This document shows positions 43,522 through 53,480 of a DNA stretch of 64,000 nucleotides, piece by piece. Position 1 is the first letter of the stretch. Each line of letters begins with the position of its first letter. The position numbers and the translations under genes are program-made. The stretch is from an uncultured Cyclobacteriaceae bacterium (lineage in GTDB: Bacteria > Bacteroidota > Bacteroidia > Cytophagales > Cyclobacteriaceae), in contig CANLOE010000015.1 of the NCBI GenBank assembly GCA_947492745.1, positions 17,697 through 81,696 on the forward strand. The letters are read 5' to 3'. The notes under the pieces are model-generated. The model saw only the letters and a list, made by a program, of their open reading frames with translations. It ran no database searches and was not told the origin of the DNA.

Positions 43522-46500
43522 TTAATTCTTTATGATTTTCACGGACTTACTGATACCTTTATCTTCATAGCTCAGGATATAGATTCCATTGCTCAGGGGG
43601 CGGGTATCGATGCGCATATTACCGTTGCTATACTCATATTTTGGCTTATAAGTGAAACCGTCCACACCTAAGATACGCACTGAACGGATACTTTTTTTCG
43701 ATTCCAGTCCCTTGATGTGCAGCTCCTGTTGAAAGGGCACCGGATAGATTTCCAAGTCCCCGTGTTTGTTCAGTTCAACAGCGGGAGGCGTTTCGTTATG
43801 GATACTCCTAAGTCCCGCATAGGGGGCTTTGCTCAGGTTCGACAGGTACCTTACCGAAAACTCGGCGATAGAGGCCCACCTTTTTCCATCTATTGCAGAA
43901 ACAGATCTGAGATAGACATAGCGGCATGAGAAAGCATCAAACTCAAAGCTTTGCTTTTTCGGAGTTTTCTGAAATTGTCCAAGTACCAGTTGTTTCCATT
44001 CTGTACCGTCCCAACCGAAAAACTCAAAACCCTTGATAGCACCGCTGGCATTGAGCTCCTGTCGGGCAGTATATGAGAAGCCTACCAAATTCTGTGTTTG
44101 CCCCAGGTCAATGGCCACATAATGAGGGTGGTCGATATTCTCGTCTTCTATAGCAGTGTGCCAGAAAGTTGTGAGGTCGCTATCTATAGCATACTCTTTT
44201 TTATAGTCGGCCTTTGTAGTTTCCTCACTATTGGTTTCGTATACCCTGCAACCGATGCAGTCATCGAAAACGGTACTAGAGTTTTTATCTCCTTTTATAG
44301 CTACACTTACGGGGATCGAGTAAGCTGAAAACTTATTGTCTCTTTTGGCTCTGATACGGTATGTATATGTTCCCGGTGTCAACTTCTTATCTCTGAATCT
44401 CCGTACGTCAATAGCCACCTCACCGATTTTAACGAAACTTCCTCCATTGCTCCTTTCAATCTCAAAGCCATCGATGTCCATGTTGCTCTTTCCCCAGCTC
44501 AGCTTAGCATCACTATCTACGACAGTGACCGTGAAGTTAGGGGGGGTCTTAATTTTTTGATTGTCTCCCGTATCATCGTACAGGTTCGCTTCCCAAATCC
44601 CCCGACCATACGTAGCCACTCTTATTTTGCGGCTAGGGTAGTGTATTTCCAGCTCTGAAGTCAGTACTGCGGGGAGGTTTTCCGAGAAGGGTACCCATTC
44701 GGCGAGAGTATCATTGGTATAATACACCCCGGACTGCATACCTACATAAAGCCCGTTTTTGTCGGTATCATCGAAGACCAAGCACTGAGCTGCAATACGA
44801 GGAAGGTTTCCTGTGATTTTTTTCCAGACATTTCCCGCATCGGTAGAAACATATACGCCTGTTCCTGTTGTCGCGATAGCAACGTGCTCGGGATTGTTCG
44901 GGTCAACGGCAATATAATTGACATAGTTCTCAAAATCACTTACTTCGGTCCATAGGGGCGTGTCTTCCTGCCCATTCTTGGTTCTCCACAAACGTGACTT
45001 ATCGGCAATATAGATGTAATTGTTATCAGAAGCAGCTATGGCCATTTCGTCAAGTTTGCCCCCGATATCTATAGTGGAAGTCATATTATCCCAATTTCCA
45101 CTACTTCCGCCGTCCTTACTTCTATACAGATCTTCATATCCTGCATAAATGGTCTTGCTCTCCAAAGGGTCATTGTGGAATGGGGTCACCCATTCTCCGC
45201 TCATTTGCCCCGGTTTAGTGATATAGATGGTATTATCGCCGCCTGCGCTACTTTTGTGAAGGTTGCCTTCCTGTGTAGTGCCATACACGATATCACTGTC
45301 CTTGGGGTCGATGAAGCATTCCATACCATCTCCACCTAACCACTCTTTGAATTTCCGGTCGCTTCCGCTCATGATATTGGTGCCGTTATCCTGCGCTCCT
45401 CCTACGATCATGTTCGCATCTGTAGCGGACCCGCCGATGCGATAGTATTGCCTAACGGCAAGTCCTCCCTGAGTAAGGTCGGCGCAGTTATCGCCATGGT
45501 TGGTACTTCTAAAGATACCTCCATCGGAGCCTATGTAGATGGTTCCATTGATATACTGCATCACTTCTATGTCTGCATGTACATAAGAGTCACTTTCGGT
45601 CTGGTTCCAAGCCGCCAAAGTAGTGAAAGTGGAACCTCCATCCAGAGAGCGCGAATAGTTCAAACCTCCCAGATGGACCTCATTGACATCGGTATCGGAT
45701 ACCATGATGGCCATGTCTCGAGAAGCCTGAGTAAAATATATTTCCCTATCGGTGGCAGTCGTATTATCGATGGTTACATTGAAGTTCAGCCCAGCATCAG
45801 TGGAGCGGTAAAGTCGACCGAAAGCACTGTCATCTTTTTGTACAATATAGACTACATCAGGGTCCGCTGGGGTCACGGCGAGCTTCATTCTTTCCGAGTG
45901 GGTCAGACCCTTGGAACTCTTACTGAAAGAGGCACCACCATCAGTAGATCGGAAAAAATCGCTACCACAAGTATATACGATATTGGTATTGCCGGGTTGA
46001 AACTCGATGTCCTCGACCTTAGCTTTTACTACCCTAGTAAAGCTTTTTCCATTGTCCGTGGAACGATAGAGGCCTTTCGAAGAGGCGATCATAATTATAT
46101 CTCCATCGGGGTGGAGAAGTATCTTTCGTGCTACGCCCTCTCCCTTGAAAATTTTATTCCAAGTAGTACCACCATCCATTGATTTCAAGACCTGCCCTAG
46201 AGTATTTCCCAAATAGACAATGTCGCTATTGTTAGGGTCTAATGCTATAGCGTATATTTCCATATTGAGCATATCGTCTCCCATGGGGTTCCATTTTTCT
46301 CCCGCATCGGTAGATTTCCAGATGCCACCTCCCGGTGAGCCTACATAGATGAGTTTTTGCTCTATTGGCTCAACAGCTATTGCCGTTATTCTACCTAATC
46401 CCGGGTTCCAGCTTTGGGAATTGGTCCAGTTAAATGGGCCGAGCTCCTTCCAGCCATTCTGCTGAAACTTGTGCCTAACAATTCCGGGTTTCTTTTTTTG

Positions 46501-46806
46501 AAAAGAGCTTCGGAAAGCTTTTCTTTCGTCTACTACTTTCGTATCATCTATGACTCGGCCGTTCTTATCGGCATTCCTTTTGGCCCAGTACAGATTTCGC
46601 ATAAATAACTTATAGCCACTGCCTTTTCCTTTGTCGCGGTTTTGAAAGTAGCGTTTCCCTTTTCGTTCCAGTTTCTTGACCTTGATGTTTTCTTTTTGCA
46701 TCAGTTCAATAAACTTTTGCCCCTTTACAGGCTGAAAACCAGTGGTCATTATGACCAAAAATGTTAAAAATAGTGAGCAGTATGCCCAAGAAGTAAATTG
46801 TTTCAT
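43522..46806 (-). CDS. T9SS-secreted VPS10/BNR-repeat protein with discoidin-like domain
   Basis: 1094 aa. Signal peptide (about 1-29), basic linker, then a long beta-propeller of sortilin/VPS10-BNR type with repeated Asp-box words (GGGIWKSTDAGEKW, LKSMDGGTTW, LYRSTDNGKSF, GVYVSTDAGNVW). Then a fibronectin-type segment (LSWGKSNMDIDGFEIERS), an F5/8C (discoidin) domain (LTTFWHTAIEDENIDHPHYV, FSCRYVYLR), and a type A T9SS sorting tail (EIYPVPFQQELHI ... SVKIIKN). Exported to the surface or medium; probably binds or degrades polymers. Own promoter and terminator. Confidence 0.9.
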   Translation of the reverse strand: MKQFTSWAYCSLFLTFLVIMTTGFQPVKGQKFIELMQKENIKVKKLERKGKRYFQNRDKGKGSGYKLFMRNLYWAKRNADKNGRVIDDTKVVDERKAFRSSFQKKKPGIVRHKFQQNGWKELGPFNWTNSQSWNPGLGRITAIAVEPIEQKLIYVGSPGGGIWKSTDAGEKWNPMGDDMLNMEIYAIALDPNNSDIVYLGNTLGQVLKSMDGGTTWNKIFKGEGVARKILLHPDGDIIMIASSKGLYRSTDNGKSFTRVVKAKVEDIEFQPGNTNIVYTCGSDFFRSTDGGASFSKSSKGLTHSERMKLAVTPADPDVVYIVQKDDSAFGRLYRSTDAGLNFNVTIDNTTATDREIYFTQASRDMAIMVSDTDVNEVHLGGLNYSRSLDGGSTFTTLAAWNQTESDSYVHADIEVMQYINGTIYIGSDGGIFRSTNHGDNCADLTQGGLAVRQYYRIGGSATDANMIVGGAQDNGTNIMSGSDRKFKEWLGGDGMECFIDPKDSDIVYGTTQEGNLHKSSAGGDNTIYITKPGQMSGEWVTPFHNDPLESKTIYAGYEDLYRSKDGGSSGNWDNMTSTIDIGGKLDEMAIAASDNNYIYIADKSRLWRTKNGQEDTPLWTEVSDFENYVNYIAVDPNNPEHVAIATTGTGVYVSTDAGNVWKKITGNLPRIAAQCLVFDDTDKNGLYVGMQSGVYYTNDTLAEWVPFSENLPAVLTSELEIHYPSRKIRVATYGRGIWEANLYDDTGDNQKIKTPPNFTVTVVDSDAKLSWGKSNMDIDGFEIERSNGGSFVKIGEVAIDVRRFRDKKLTPGTYTYRIRAKRDNKFSAYSIPVSVAIKGDKNSSTVFDDCIGCRVYETNSEETTKADYKKEYAIDSDLTTFWHTAIEDENIDHPHYVAIDLGQTQNLVGFSYTARQELNASGAIKGFEFFGWDGTEWKQLVLGQFQKTPKKQSFEFDAFSCRYVYLRSVSAIDGKRWASIAEFSVRYLSNLSKAPYAGLRSIHNETPPAVELNKHGDLEIYPVPFQQELHIKGLESKKSIRSVRILGVDGFTYKPKYEYSNGNMRIDTRPLSNGIYILSYEDKGISKSVKIIKN

Positions 46807-46930
46807 CTTAAAAATATAGGTTATTTACAAAAAATAGATTGTTTGAATTTTTCAATATAAGTATAGACATAAAGAACCCTCATCGTTAGGCTCTTTTTTA
46901 AAGTCGAAAAAGTAATTAAAGATTTTCCAT

Positions 46931-47155
46931 CTCAGAGACTGTTTTGAAGATATTATTTTAGAATTTGTTGTCACTTATTCTGGATAGGATCGAGCGTTAA
47001 AATAATGCCCCGAGGGCATTATCAGTGAAGGGGCCGGTCTGCCGCGTGAGCCATTGACAAAGATAACAGCACTATCTGAGGGGATTTCCAATGAAATTCG
47101 GATACCAAAAGATTACGTGGGAAAATAAAAGATACATTTTAAAATAGTCACTAAG
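46931..47155 (+). repeat. MITE-like repeat, family D copy 4 (best preserved)
   Basis: 225 bp. Terminal inverted repeats CTCAGAGACTGTTTTGAAG and AAAATAGTCACTAAG (reverse complement CTTAGTGACTATTTT). Hairpin AATAATGCCC-CGA-GGGCATTAT in the first half. No coding capacity. Confidence 0.85.
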
Positions 47156-47416
47156 AAGACAGGTAAGAAAAATATAGCGTTTTGAGTCATGGTTCGAACC
47201 CGTTGTTCGGATAACAACACACCTCAATGGTTATCTCAAATATATAAAATCAAAAACATAAAAATACAATCGAATCGTCAGATGGCTGACTAATTTAATG
47301 AAGACCTAAGTTCACGAGCATACTATCGTAAGCTATACTGTTGTAGGTAGGGCAGAGTGTAGGTGATTTTAATTAACTATATTTGAAGTAGTAAAAAAAA
47401 CTACAATATCGCCGGG

Positions 47417-47956
47417 ATGCAGCACGAAGTAATAAAAGAACTGATTTCTAAAATCTGTGATGAAAAAGAGGAAGAGGCCTATAGATATATGAGAAACCTG
47501 GCGGACTTGGGAGGAGAAGAGGTCATATCGGCTGTGGAGCCCTTACTTTATCATGACAGCGATGAGGTACGTTATCTCGCAGCGCAGACCTTGGGCAATA
47601 TGGAGGACAACCAACAGGGACTGGATATACTCCTACAGGCTGTTCTACACAAAGATAATGCTGGTCGGCAAGGAGATATGGTTTCTGCAATAGAACTTTT
47701 CGACTATCGCGATAAGTTTCTGGAAATCTTTAAAATCTATATCAATGGCAGTTTTAAAGCGAAGACCTTGGCAAAGTCCTATCTGGATTTTGGGGAATTC
47801 GATATCACCCCCAGAATACTGAAAAAGGTAGAAAAACAATGGAACCACTATATACATAATGTGAAACATGATGACACCTTCGAAGTAGTGAAAGCGGATA
47901 TCGAAGATATGTTGGAGGGGTTAAAAAGTGTTCTGAACGAAACGGATGCAAAATAA
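47417..47956 (+). CDS. HEAT-repeat protein
   Basis: 179 aa. VEPLLYHDSDEVRYLAAQTLGNMED (about 42-66) is a textbook HEAT/PBS-lyase-like repeat, with further helical pairs before and after. It has no catalytic signature and probably acts as a protein-protein adaptor. ATG 47417 lacks a strong RBS. A strong terminator begins at the stop codon. Confidence 0.8.
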   Translation: MQHEVIKELISKICDEKEEEAYRYMRNLADLGGEEVISAVEPLLYHDSDEVRYLAAQTLGNMEDNQQGLDILLQAVLHKDNAGRQGDMVSAIELFDYRDKFLEIFKIYINGSFKAKTLAKSYLDFGEFDITPRILKKVEKQWNHYIHNVKHDDTFEVVKADIEDMLEGLKSVLNETDAK

Positions 47957-47989
47957 AAGTCGTTTCGAGCTTATCGAAACGACTTTTTT
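47957..47989 (+). terminator. Rho-independent terminator of the HEAT gene
   Basis: AAGTCGTTTCGA / TCGAAACGACTT stem with a 5-base loop and a run of T, beginning directly behind the stop codon. Confidence 0.92.
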
Positions 47990-48293
47990 AACTCATTTCA
48001 GATAAAGTGTTGCTTTAAAAAGAATCGTAGTAATTGTATAAATGGTTTTTGCTTAAGTAGTTCAAATATACTCAGAATTGGATGGTCTTTCAAAAATATA
48101 ATTACATATTTTTAGAAACAGATGGTCTGTTTTACATTGATTGATGTAATCAATCGATAATGCTTAATATAGTAGAATAATATACTGTATATAGAGGTAT
48201 TTGTAGCTTCGAACGGAAGTGTTGGTGTTTTATAATAATTGGACTATTTTTATCGAGGGCTTAGGTAGAAGATTTTGAAAAAAAAAGTGTGAA
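47990..48293. other. AT-rich promoter region of the subtilisin-like gene
   Basis: About 300 bp, strongly AT-rich, no coding signal and no family A-D repeat. Probably promoter and long 5' leader. Confidence 0.45.
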
Positions 48294-51170
48294 ATGAAGC
48301 TATTATCAGTACGTACAATAATGGTGGGTTGGCTGTTCTTGTATTCGATTTCGGTACAGGGACAATCACCTGACCGACTGCATCCATGGAGTGATTTCAT
48401 AGAGTCCGAATACAAAGAAACTTTGATTACGGGAAAAGCCCATTTCGTCGGAAAATACCATTTTCTAGCTACCATAAAGAACAAAGAGCTATACCGATTA
48501 CGGGAAGCGGATATCGACATCGAGAGAAGACTGGATACGGAGCACTATATCGTTCGAGCCACTAGAGAAGTACTGAGTCAGTATCGAAATTACTTCAAGC
48601 AGGTATGGTATGCTAACGATCTCTGGAAGCTGGCCCCCGGTATGACCTCATCGAGGTCGCAAGAAGGGGCAACGGTATTTACACTACATGTCATTGATGC
48701 TCAAAGCGTCAAGTTAAAAATAGAACAATTACCTGCTATCGAATTGTTACAGATTGATGACACATGGGCCGAGGTCAGGTGTAGTTATGTAGCTATGGAG
48801 AAATATCTATTGGGTATAAAGGAAGTGGATTATATAGGGATAGAAAATACGGAACCCCACCCTGAGAGCATAGTTTTCGATATGAACTTGGTTCCCAATG
48901 GTATTCGTAAACTGCATCATTCCTTTCCCGACCTAAAAGGTCAGGGCATGACACTTTCGATCAAAGAACAGCAGTATAAAATCGATGATATCGATTTGCA
49001 GGGGCGTCATATTGCCTCGGGTCTTGCGGCTTTCGAATCCAGTGCACATGCCACGGATATGGCCACCTTGGCAGCAGGTGCGGGCAATTCGTCGATGAAC
49101 AGTAGAGGGGTAGTGTCCGAGAGCAGGCTAACTTCTTCTGATTTTGATAGTGTGCTTCCTGACAGTGATCAAGACTACCTGGATTTGAATGCTTTTGTAC
49201 AAAACCACTCCTATGGTACTGCTGTCGAGAATTTTTATGGCCTACGGGCCAAGGCTTTTGATGAAAGCGCCAACAATAATTTTATGCTGTTGCATGTGTT
49301 CTCTTCGGGGAACCGGGGAAATGCCACACCTTCCGAAGGTATTTATCAGGGATTGTCCGGATTTGCTAACCTGACCGGTAATAGTAAAATGGCTAAAAAT
49401 ATCATCACTGTTGGCTCTGTGGACCTCGGTGAGAACAGTGTGTTCTCTTCATCAAAAGGACCCACATACGATGGACGGGTAAAACCCGAGCTGACGACCT
49501 ATAGCACGGTAGGTTCTTCCAACTCAGCAGCTTTGGTATCCGGTACGGCCATTGCCCTTCAGCAAGCCTACAAAGAGAAGAATGCAGGAGAATATCCTGC
49601 TGCTGCTCTGGTCAAAGCGCTTCTTATCAATAGTGCCAGAGATGTAGGGCCACCGGGCATCGATTTTCTTACTGGATATGGAAGTATCGATGCTGTTCGT
49701 AGTATAGGTAATATAGACCGTTTTTTTGAAGGAAGTATATCGCAGGGAGAGTCAGCCACTTTCAAACTTGATATTCCCGGTAATGCCACGGATCTGAAAG
49801 TAACGATGGTATGGAACGATCCTGCGGCAGCTGCCAATAGTAATATAGCACTGGTCAATGACCTGGACCTTACAATTACCGACCCTAGTGGAGCAGTACT
49901 CTTGCCATGGGTGCTGGACAGTACTCCGAGTGTAGAGAAGTTGATGGCACCCGCAGTGCGAAAAGAAGATCACCTGAACGTTGTGGAGCAGATTACGCTC
50001 AAAAATCCCACTAAAGGTACCTATCTATTGAAAATCAATAGCGAAGTACTGCCCATAGGTCCGCAGCCTTTTTATATCGCGTATCAATGGAGGGAGCAGA
50101 ACAGGTTCGAATGGACTTATCCTACCGGTAGTGACAACCTACCCTTTGATGGAGAACTTACTGAGGATATACTTTACTGGGACAGTACTTTTCCCGAAGG
50201 TACTATGGGCGATTTGGAATATAGTACGGACGATGGCAAGATCTGGAAACGCATCGCCAGTGGTATAGATTTGGCAGTAGCTGCTCATGCATGGAATATA
50301 CCTGATGTTATCACAAAGGCACAACTGAGAATGACCGTGGGGCCTGACTCTTATGATTCGGATACTTTTGTGATTTCCAGATCGCCTAGAGTTATAGTAG
50401 GATTGAGCTGTGCAGATTCGATCCTTGTTCAATGGAGTAGGCTCGAAGGCATAAAAGAATATATGTTGTTTAATTATATGGAGGATGGAACACGGACCAC
50501 CGCACTGACTACAAGCGATACCCTAGCAGTAATCCGTACGACGGATTACGATTCGCGTTTTTTTTCAGTGCAACCGGTGACAGATAGTGGTTTGTCCACA
50601 GCACGGAGTCCTACCTTTGATTATGAGTCGCTGAGTTTTGGATGTTATGAGATATTTTTCTCAGGGAAAGCCACTGTAGGAGGGGGTATTTCATTAGAAG
50701 CGCGATTGTCCACTGTTTTTGCCATCGAGAAAGTCATATTTGAACGGTCCGCGAACAAAGGCAGTTTTCAGGCCATAGCGACCATAGGTAGCGATGACGC
50801 TAATGAGCTAATGGAATATATAGATGAAATGCCATCGTCAGGAAACAATACCTATCGTGTTAGATTGGTATTGAACAATGATCAGGAAATCTTTTCCGAA
50901 GAGTTGACCATCTATTCTCTAAGGGAGCTTAATGTTATTATCTATCCTAACCCTGTCGAATCGGGACAGCTGCTCAACATCGATTTTAAAAATGAAGATA
51001 ATGAAGAGGCAGAGTTCACTCTATACGATAGTCAAGGTAAAGCTTTGATTGTCAGTAATCTGGATCTAGGGAGGAAAGTGATAGAACTGCCACCCTTGGG
51101 AGCGGGAATCTTCCTTTTTAGAGTAACACTAGGTAGTCGGAATTATGTAGGTAAGGTCATGATAGATTAG
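48294..51170 (+). CDS. T9SS-secreted subtilisin-like (S8) protein with altered active site
   Basis: 958 aa. Signal peptide ending VQGQS; S8 domain about 215-470; proprotein-convertase-type P domain; beta domains; T9SS tail (IIYPNPVESGQLLNI ... YVGKVMID). In the place of the catalytic Asp (family V.DxG) it reads SIKEQQ, so E225 replaces Asp. The His box is SAHATDMATLAAGAG (H252, with HATD instead of HATH/HGTH). The Ser box is GSSNSAALVSGTA (S409) without the usual Pro; oxyanion Asn is kept (SSGNRG). Either a weak protease or a pseudo-enzyme used for binding. Confidence 0.85.
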   Translation: MKLLSVRTIMVGWLFLYSISVQGQSPDRLHPWSDFIESEYKETLITGKAHFVGKYHFLATIKNKELYRLREADIDIERRLDTEHYIVRATREVLSQYRNYFKQVWYANDLWKLAPGMTSSRSQEGATVFTLHVIDAQSVKLKIEQLPAIELLQIDDTWAEVRCSYVAMEKYLLGIKEVDYIGIENTEPHPESIVFDMNLVPNGIRKLHHSFPDLKGQGMTLSIKEQQYKIDDIDLQGRHIASGLAAFESSAHATDMATLAAGAGNSSMNSRGVVSESRLTSSDFDSVLPDSDQDYLDLNAFVQNHSYGTAVENFYGLRAKAFDESANNNFMLLHVFSSGNRGNATPSEGIYQGLSGFANLTGNSKMAKNIITVGSVDLGENSVFSSSKGPTYDGRVKPELTTYSTVGSSNSAALVSGTAIALQQAYKEKNAGEYPAAALVKALLINSARDVGPPGIDFLTGYGSIDAVRSIGNIDRFFEGSISQGESATFKLDIPGNATDLKVTMVWNDPAAAANSNIALVNDLDLTITDPSGAVLLPWVLDSTPSVEKLMAPAVRKEDHLNVVEQITLKNPTKGTYLLKINSEVLPIGPQPFYIAYQWREQNRFEWTYPTGSDNLPFDGELTEDILYWDSTFPEGTMGDLEYSTDDGKIWKRIASGIDLAVAAHAWNIPDVITKAQLRMTVGPDSYDSDTFVISRSPRVIVGLSCADSILVQWSRLEGIKEYMLFNYMEDGTRTTALTTSDTLAVIRTTDYDSRFFSVQPVTDSGLSTARSPTFDYESLSFGCYEIFFSGKATVGGGISLEARLSTVFAIEKVIFERSANKGSFQAIATIGSDDANELMEYIDEMPSSGNNTYRVRLVLNNDQEIFSEELTIYSLRELNVIIYPNPVESGQLLNIDFKNEDNEEAEFTLYDSQGKALIVSNLDLGRKVIELPPLGAGIFLFRVTLGSRNYVGKVMID

Positions 51171-51281
51171 CCTTAGGGAGAAAACCTGACCTCGGAGGCT
51201 GAAAAGTTTTTCCTATTTTCTTACATAATTGCTCAAAAAGTAGTTACTTAAAGATGAATATGTTATTTACTTTTTTGCTTG

Positions 51282-51671
51282 ATGTTAAAACAGCTGATAT
51301 ACATTATTGATGATGACCCCGTTTTTACCACGATATTGAGCAATCACCTCAAGCGTCATCAACAAGATTATGTAAAGGTTTTTTCAGATGGAGAATCTTC
51401 CCTAGAAAGCATGAATACTGAAAACCCATCTTTTATCTTTTTGGATTTCAGTTTGGAGCGATTAAATGGCCTCGATGTACTCAAGAGAATAAAATCAAAG
51501 AATAAAAAAGCCAAGGTTATAATCATTACTTCGATAGAAGATGAAATACTCAAGAGAAAATGTATTGATAATGGGGCTATATTGTATATCAATAAGTCCG
51601 AAGTAATCGACGATATACCGGATTACATTCTGAAAAGATTAAAAAAGAAATGGTATTTCCTTTTTCGTTAG
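51282..51671 (+). CDS. Single-domain response regulator
   Basis: 129 aa, CheY-like receiver only. Acidic pocket D10-D12, phospho-acceptor D55 (FIFLDFSL), conserved Thr in VIIITSIEDE and Lys in YINKSE. ATG 51282 preferred over TTG 51279. The next gene, 24 bp on, has a second receiver plus a phosphotransfer domain, so a small phosphorelay is likely. No sensor kinase in the window. Confidence 0.9.
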   Translation: MLKQLIYIIDDDPVFTTILSNHLKRHQQDYVKVFSDGESSLESMNTENPSFIFLDFSLERLNGLDVLKRIKSKNKKAKVIIITSIEDEILKRKCIDNGAILYINKSEVIDDIPDYILKRLKKKWYFLFR

Positions 51672-51695
51672 AATAAGCCAACTGTTCAGTGACCC

Positions 51696-52496
51696 ATGAC
51701 ACCGAAAGATCTTAGTCAACATAAGCTTCATGTAATGATTGTCGAAGATGATAAGACCAATCAGATGATAATGTCCAGTTTGCTGAAAGAAATGGGCGTG
51801 AGTGTCACGCTGGCCGATAACGGCAAAGAGGCTATGAGCAAATCGAGGGTAAACCGATACGATATGATATTAATGGACCTTCAAATGCCCGTGATGAATG
51901 GCTTTGAAGCAACAAAATCTATCCGCAGTATAGGTGACCAATATTATAGGACCGTTCCTATCGTAGCACTGACCTCTTCGATAATGAGCAACGTTATAGA
52001 TAAGGTCCTAGAGGCAGGAATGAATGGATTTATGTCGAAAACCTTTGACTCTAGTGAGATTTACACCAAGATGACAAAATACCTGAAGATAAAACCGGAA
52101 GCGGCCATAGAGCGAGAGGAAAAGACAGTTGGGCACAAAACTGTCAAGACCAATGTTACGGACTACGAAATAGAAGACCCTTTGTCATCCATGGAATCAC
52201 TGTCCCGAGGAGATGAAAATTTTAAAAAAGAACTGGCAAAACTCTACATTGACAATATAGAAGAGCTGAAGGAAAAGTATCTGGAAGCCGTAATAAATAA
52301 ACAGGAAGAAGTAGCTGGCAAAGTTGCCCATAAGGTCAAATTTACACTGGAAAGTCTCCGAGCTGATGCTTTGATAGCACTTGTCGCCAAAGGTAAACAG
52401 GTCATAACTTATGAGGATAGTGATTCGCTTACTGTTTTTTCCAACGATTTTATGAAAGCCTCCGATAATCTGATTTCTGCCCTCAAAAAAGTATGA
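51696..52496 (+). CDS. Receiver plus histidine-phosphotransfer (Hpt) protein
   Basis: 266 aa. Receiver (VMIVEDDKTNQ, D61 in LMDLQMPVMNG, VALTS, K in GFMSKTF), linker of about 40 residues, then a helical Hpt domain with H212 in AGKVAHKVKFTLESL. Such proteins usually shuttle phosphate between a hybrid kinase and a final regulator; here the kinase is missing from the neighbourhood. Confidence 0.88.
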   Translation: MTPKDLSQHKLHVMIVEDDKTNQMIMSSLLKEMGVSVTLADNGKEAMSKSRVNRYDMILMDLQMPVMNGFEATKSIRSIGDQYYRTVPIVALTSSIMSNVIDKVLEAGMNGFMSKTFDSSEIYTKMTKYLKIKPEAAIEREEKTVGHKTVKTNVTDYEIEDPLSSMESLSRGDENFKKELAKLYIDNIEELKEKYLEAVINKQEEVAGKVAHKVKFTLESLRADALIALVAKGKQVITYEDSDSLTVFSNDFMKASDNLISALKKV

Positions 52497-52543
52497 ACCA
52501 GTAGCGAGATGGCTATCGGTAAGCAACTTGTCCTTACCGAATT

Positions 52544-52608
52544 TGAGACTGTTTTGGGGTTATTTTAGGTTTTATCATCACTCATTTCGAGTACGGAACG
52601 AAACATGA
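52544..52608 (+). repeat. Family D fragment (left end)
   Basis: GAGACTGTTTTGGGG followed by ATCACTCATTTCGAGTACGGAACG, matching the left third of family D; the rest is missing. Confidence 0.55.
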
Positions 52609-52734
52609 CCAAGTATGAAGAAAGCACCTTGGGACCATTCTTGAGTGATACGGACGATTCAAAAAGTCTTACACTTCATTGATGGGTAACTACTATGAAA
52701 GAGGACAAACCGTGTATTCAATGAATACTTTTTA

Positions 52735-52904
52735 AATCCGGATCATGCGTTGTAACTTCGTCACGAGGTTTTACATATCCATAAATAAGGGAGTTTTATT
52801 GGATTTAGCAGGGCACCGCTATGGTGAATTCAAAAAACGTAGTGCAACGACCGGTTTGCAGCTATTTAGATTCGCAGTAGGTTTTCCAATGCGGGATCCG
52901 GGTT
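52735..52904 (+). repeat. MITE-like repeat, family B copy 7 (un-nested)
   Basis: About 170 bp, AATCCGGATCATGCG to GCGGGATCCGGGTT, uninterrupted at the family A hot spot (GCTATTTAGATTCGC). Confidence 0.85.
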
Positions 52905-53049
52905 AAATCGATTGCTATAATAGGGCAAACCGCAGGTTCGAAGAAAATATCCAATGCATTATCATAAACATCAATAGTATCACTATATAAAATAGATAAG
53001 TCTATCTTGAAGTTTTTTTGAACTATATTAATAATATAATATCAATATT

Positions 53050-53376
53050 TCAAGATTTTATTTTTTTCTGCCCAGCCTTTCTTTTGTTTTCCATTTCCAT
53101 AAATACCTTTTTTATCAACTTGCTCATATCTGCTTCCTCCCGTCGACTGAGACGATGTACAGGACAATTTTTTTCATCCCAATAAATCAAAAACACTAAT
53201 AGAAAGTGTGACACAACAGGTAGTACGGATGCAATACAGAACCACAACCAAAAAGACCTTCCGTAGCTATAAGCAAAATAACCCGCTACAAAAGGAATCA
53301 TGAGATAAAAAGCAAAAAGAGCAAATAGGATATCCAAAAACATAAAGAAATCTAAGAAACTGTATGCAATTAACAA
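53050..53376 (-). CDS. Small membrane protein with charged C-terminal tail
   Basis: 108 aa, two to three hydrophobic segments (FFMFLDILFALFAFYLMIPF, FWLWFCIASVLPVVSHFLLV) then a basic, probably cytoplasmic tail (MENKRKAGQKKIKS). No family recognised. It is divergent from the DNA repair pair, with the inverted repeat at 53402 between them. Confidence 0.55.
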   Translation of the reverse strand: MLIAYSFLDFFMFLDILFALFAFYLMIPFVAGYFAYSYGRSFWLWFCIASVLPVVSHFLLVFLIYWDEKNCPVHRLSRREEADMSKLIKKVFMEMENKRKAGQKKIKS

Positions 53377-53401
53377 AATACAATTGACGATTGTTCGGGT
53401 T

Positions 53402-53423
53402 TTGTACAGTTGTAACCGTACAA
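53402..53423. promoter_or_regulatory. Inverted repeat TTGTAC-N10-GTACAA upstream of the repair pair
   Basis: Perfect 6-bp arms, 58 bp upstream of the radical SAM start codon and 26 bp upstream of the divergent membrane-protein gene. Size and symmetry fit a dimeric repressor, for instance a LexA-like SOS repressor; which regulator binds is unknown. Confidence 0.5.
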
Positions 53424-53480
53424 TTTTCCCTTTTTTACTAAAAAAAATAGTTTAAACTAAATTTTTTGGTATTTTTGGAT

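Noticed and set aside
47191..47201. GGTTCGAACCC, resembling a tRNA T-arm
   Set aside because: No acceptor, D or anticodon stems can be formed around it and no CCA-proximal pairing exists, so it is not a tRNA.
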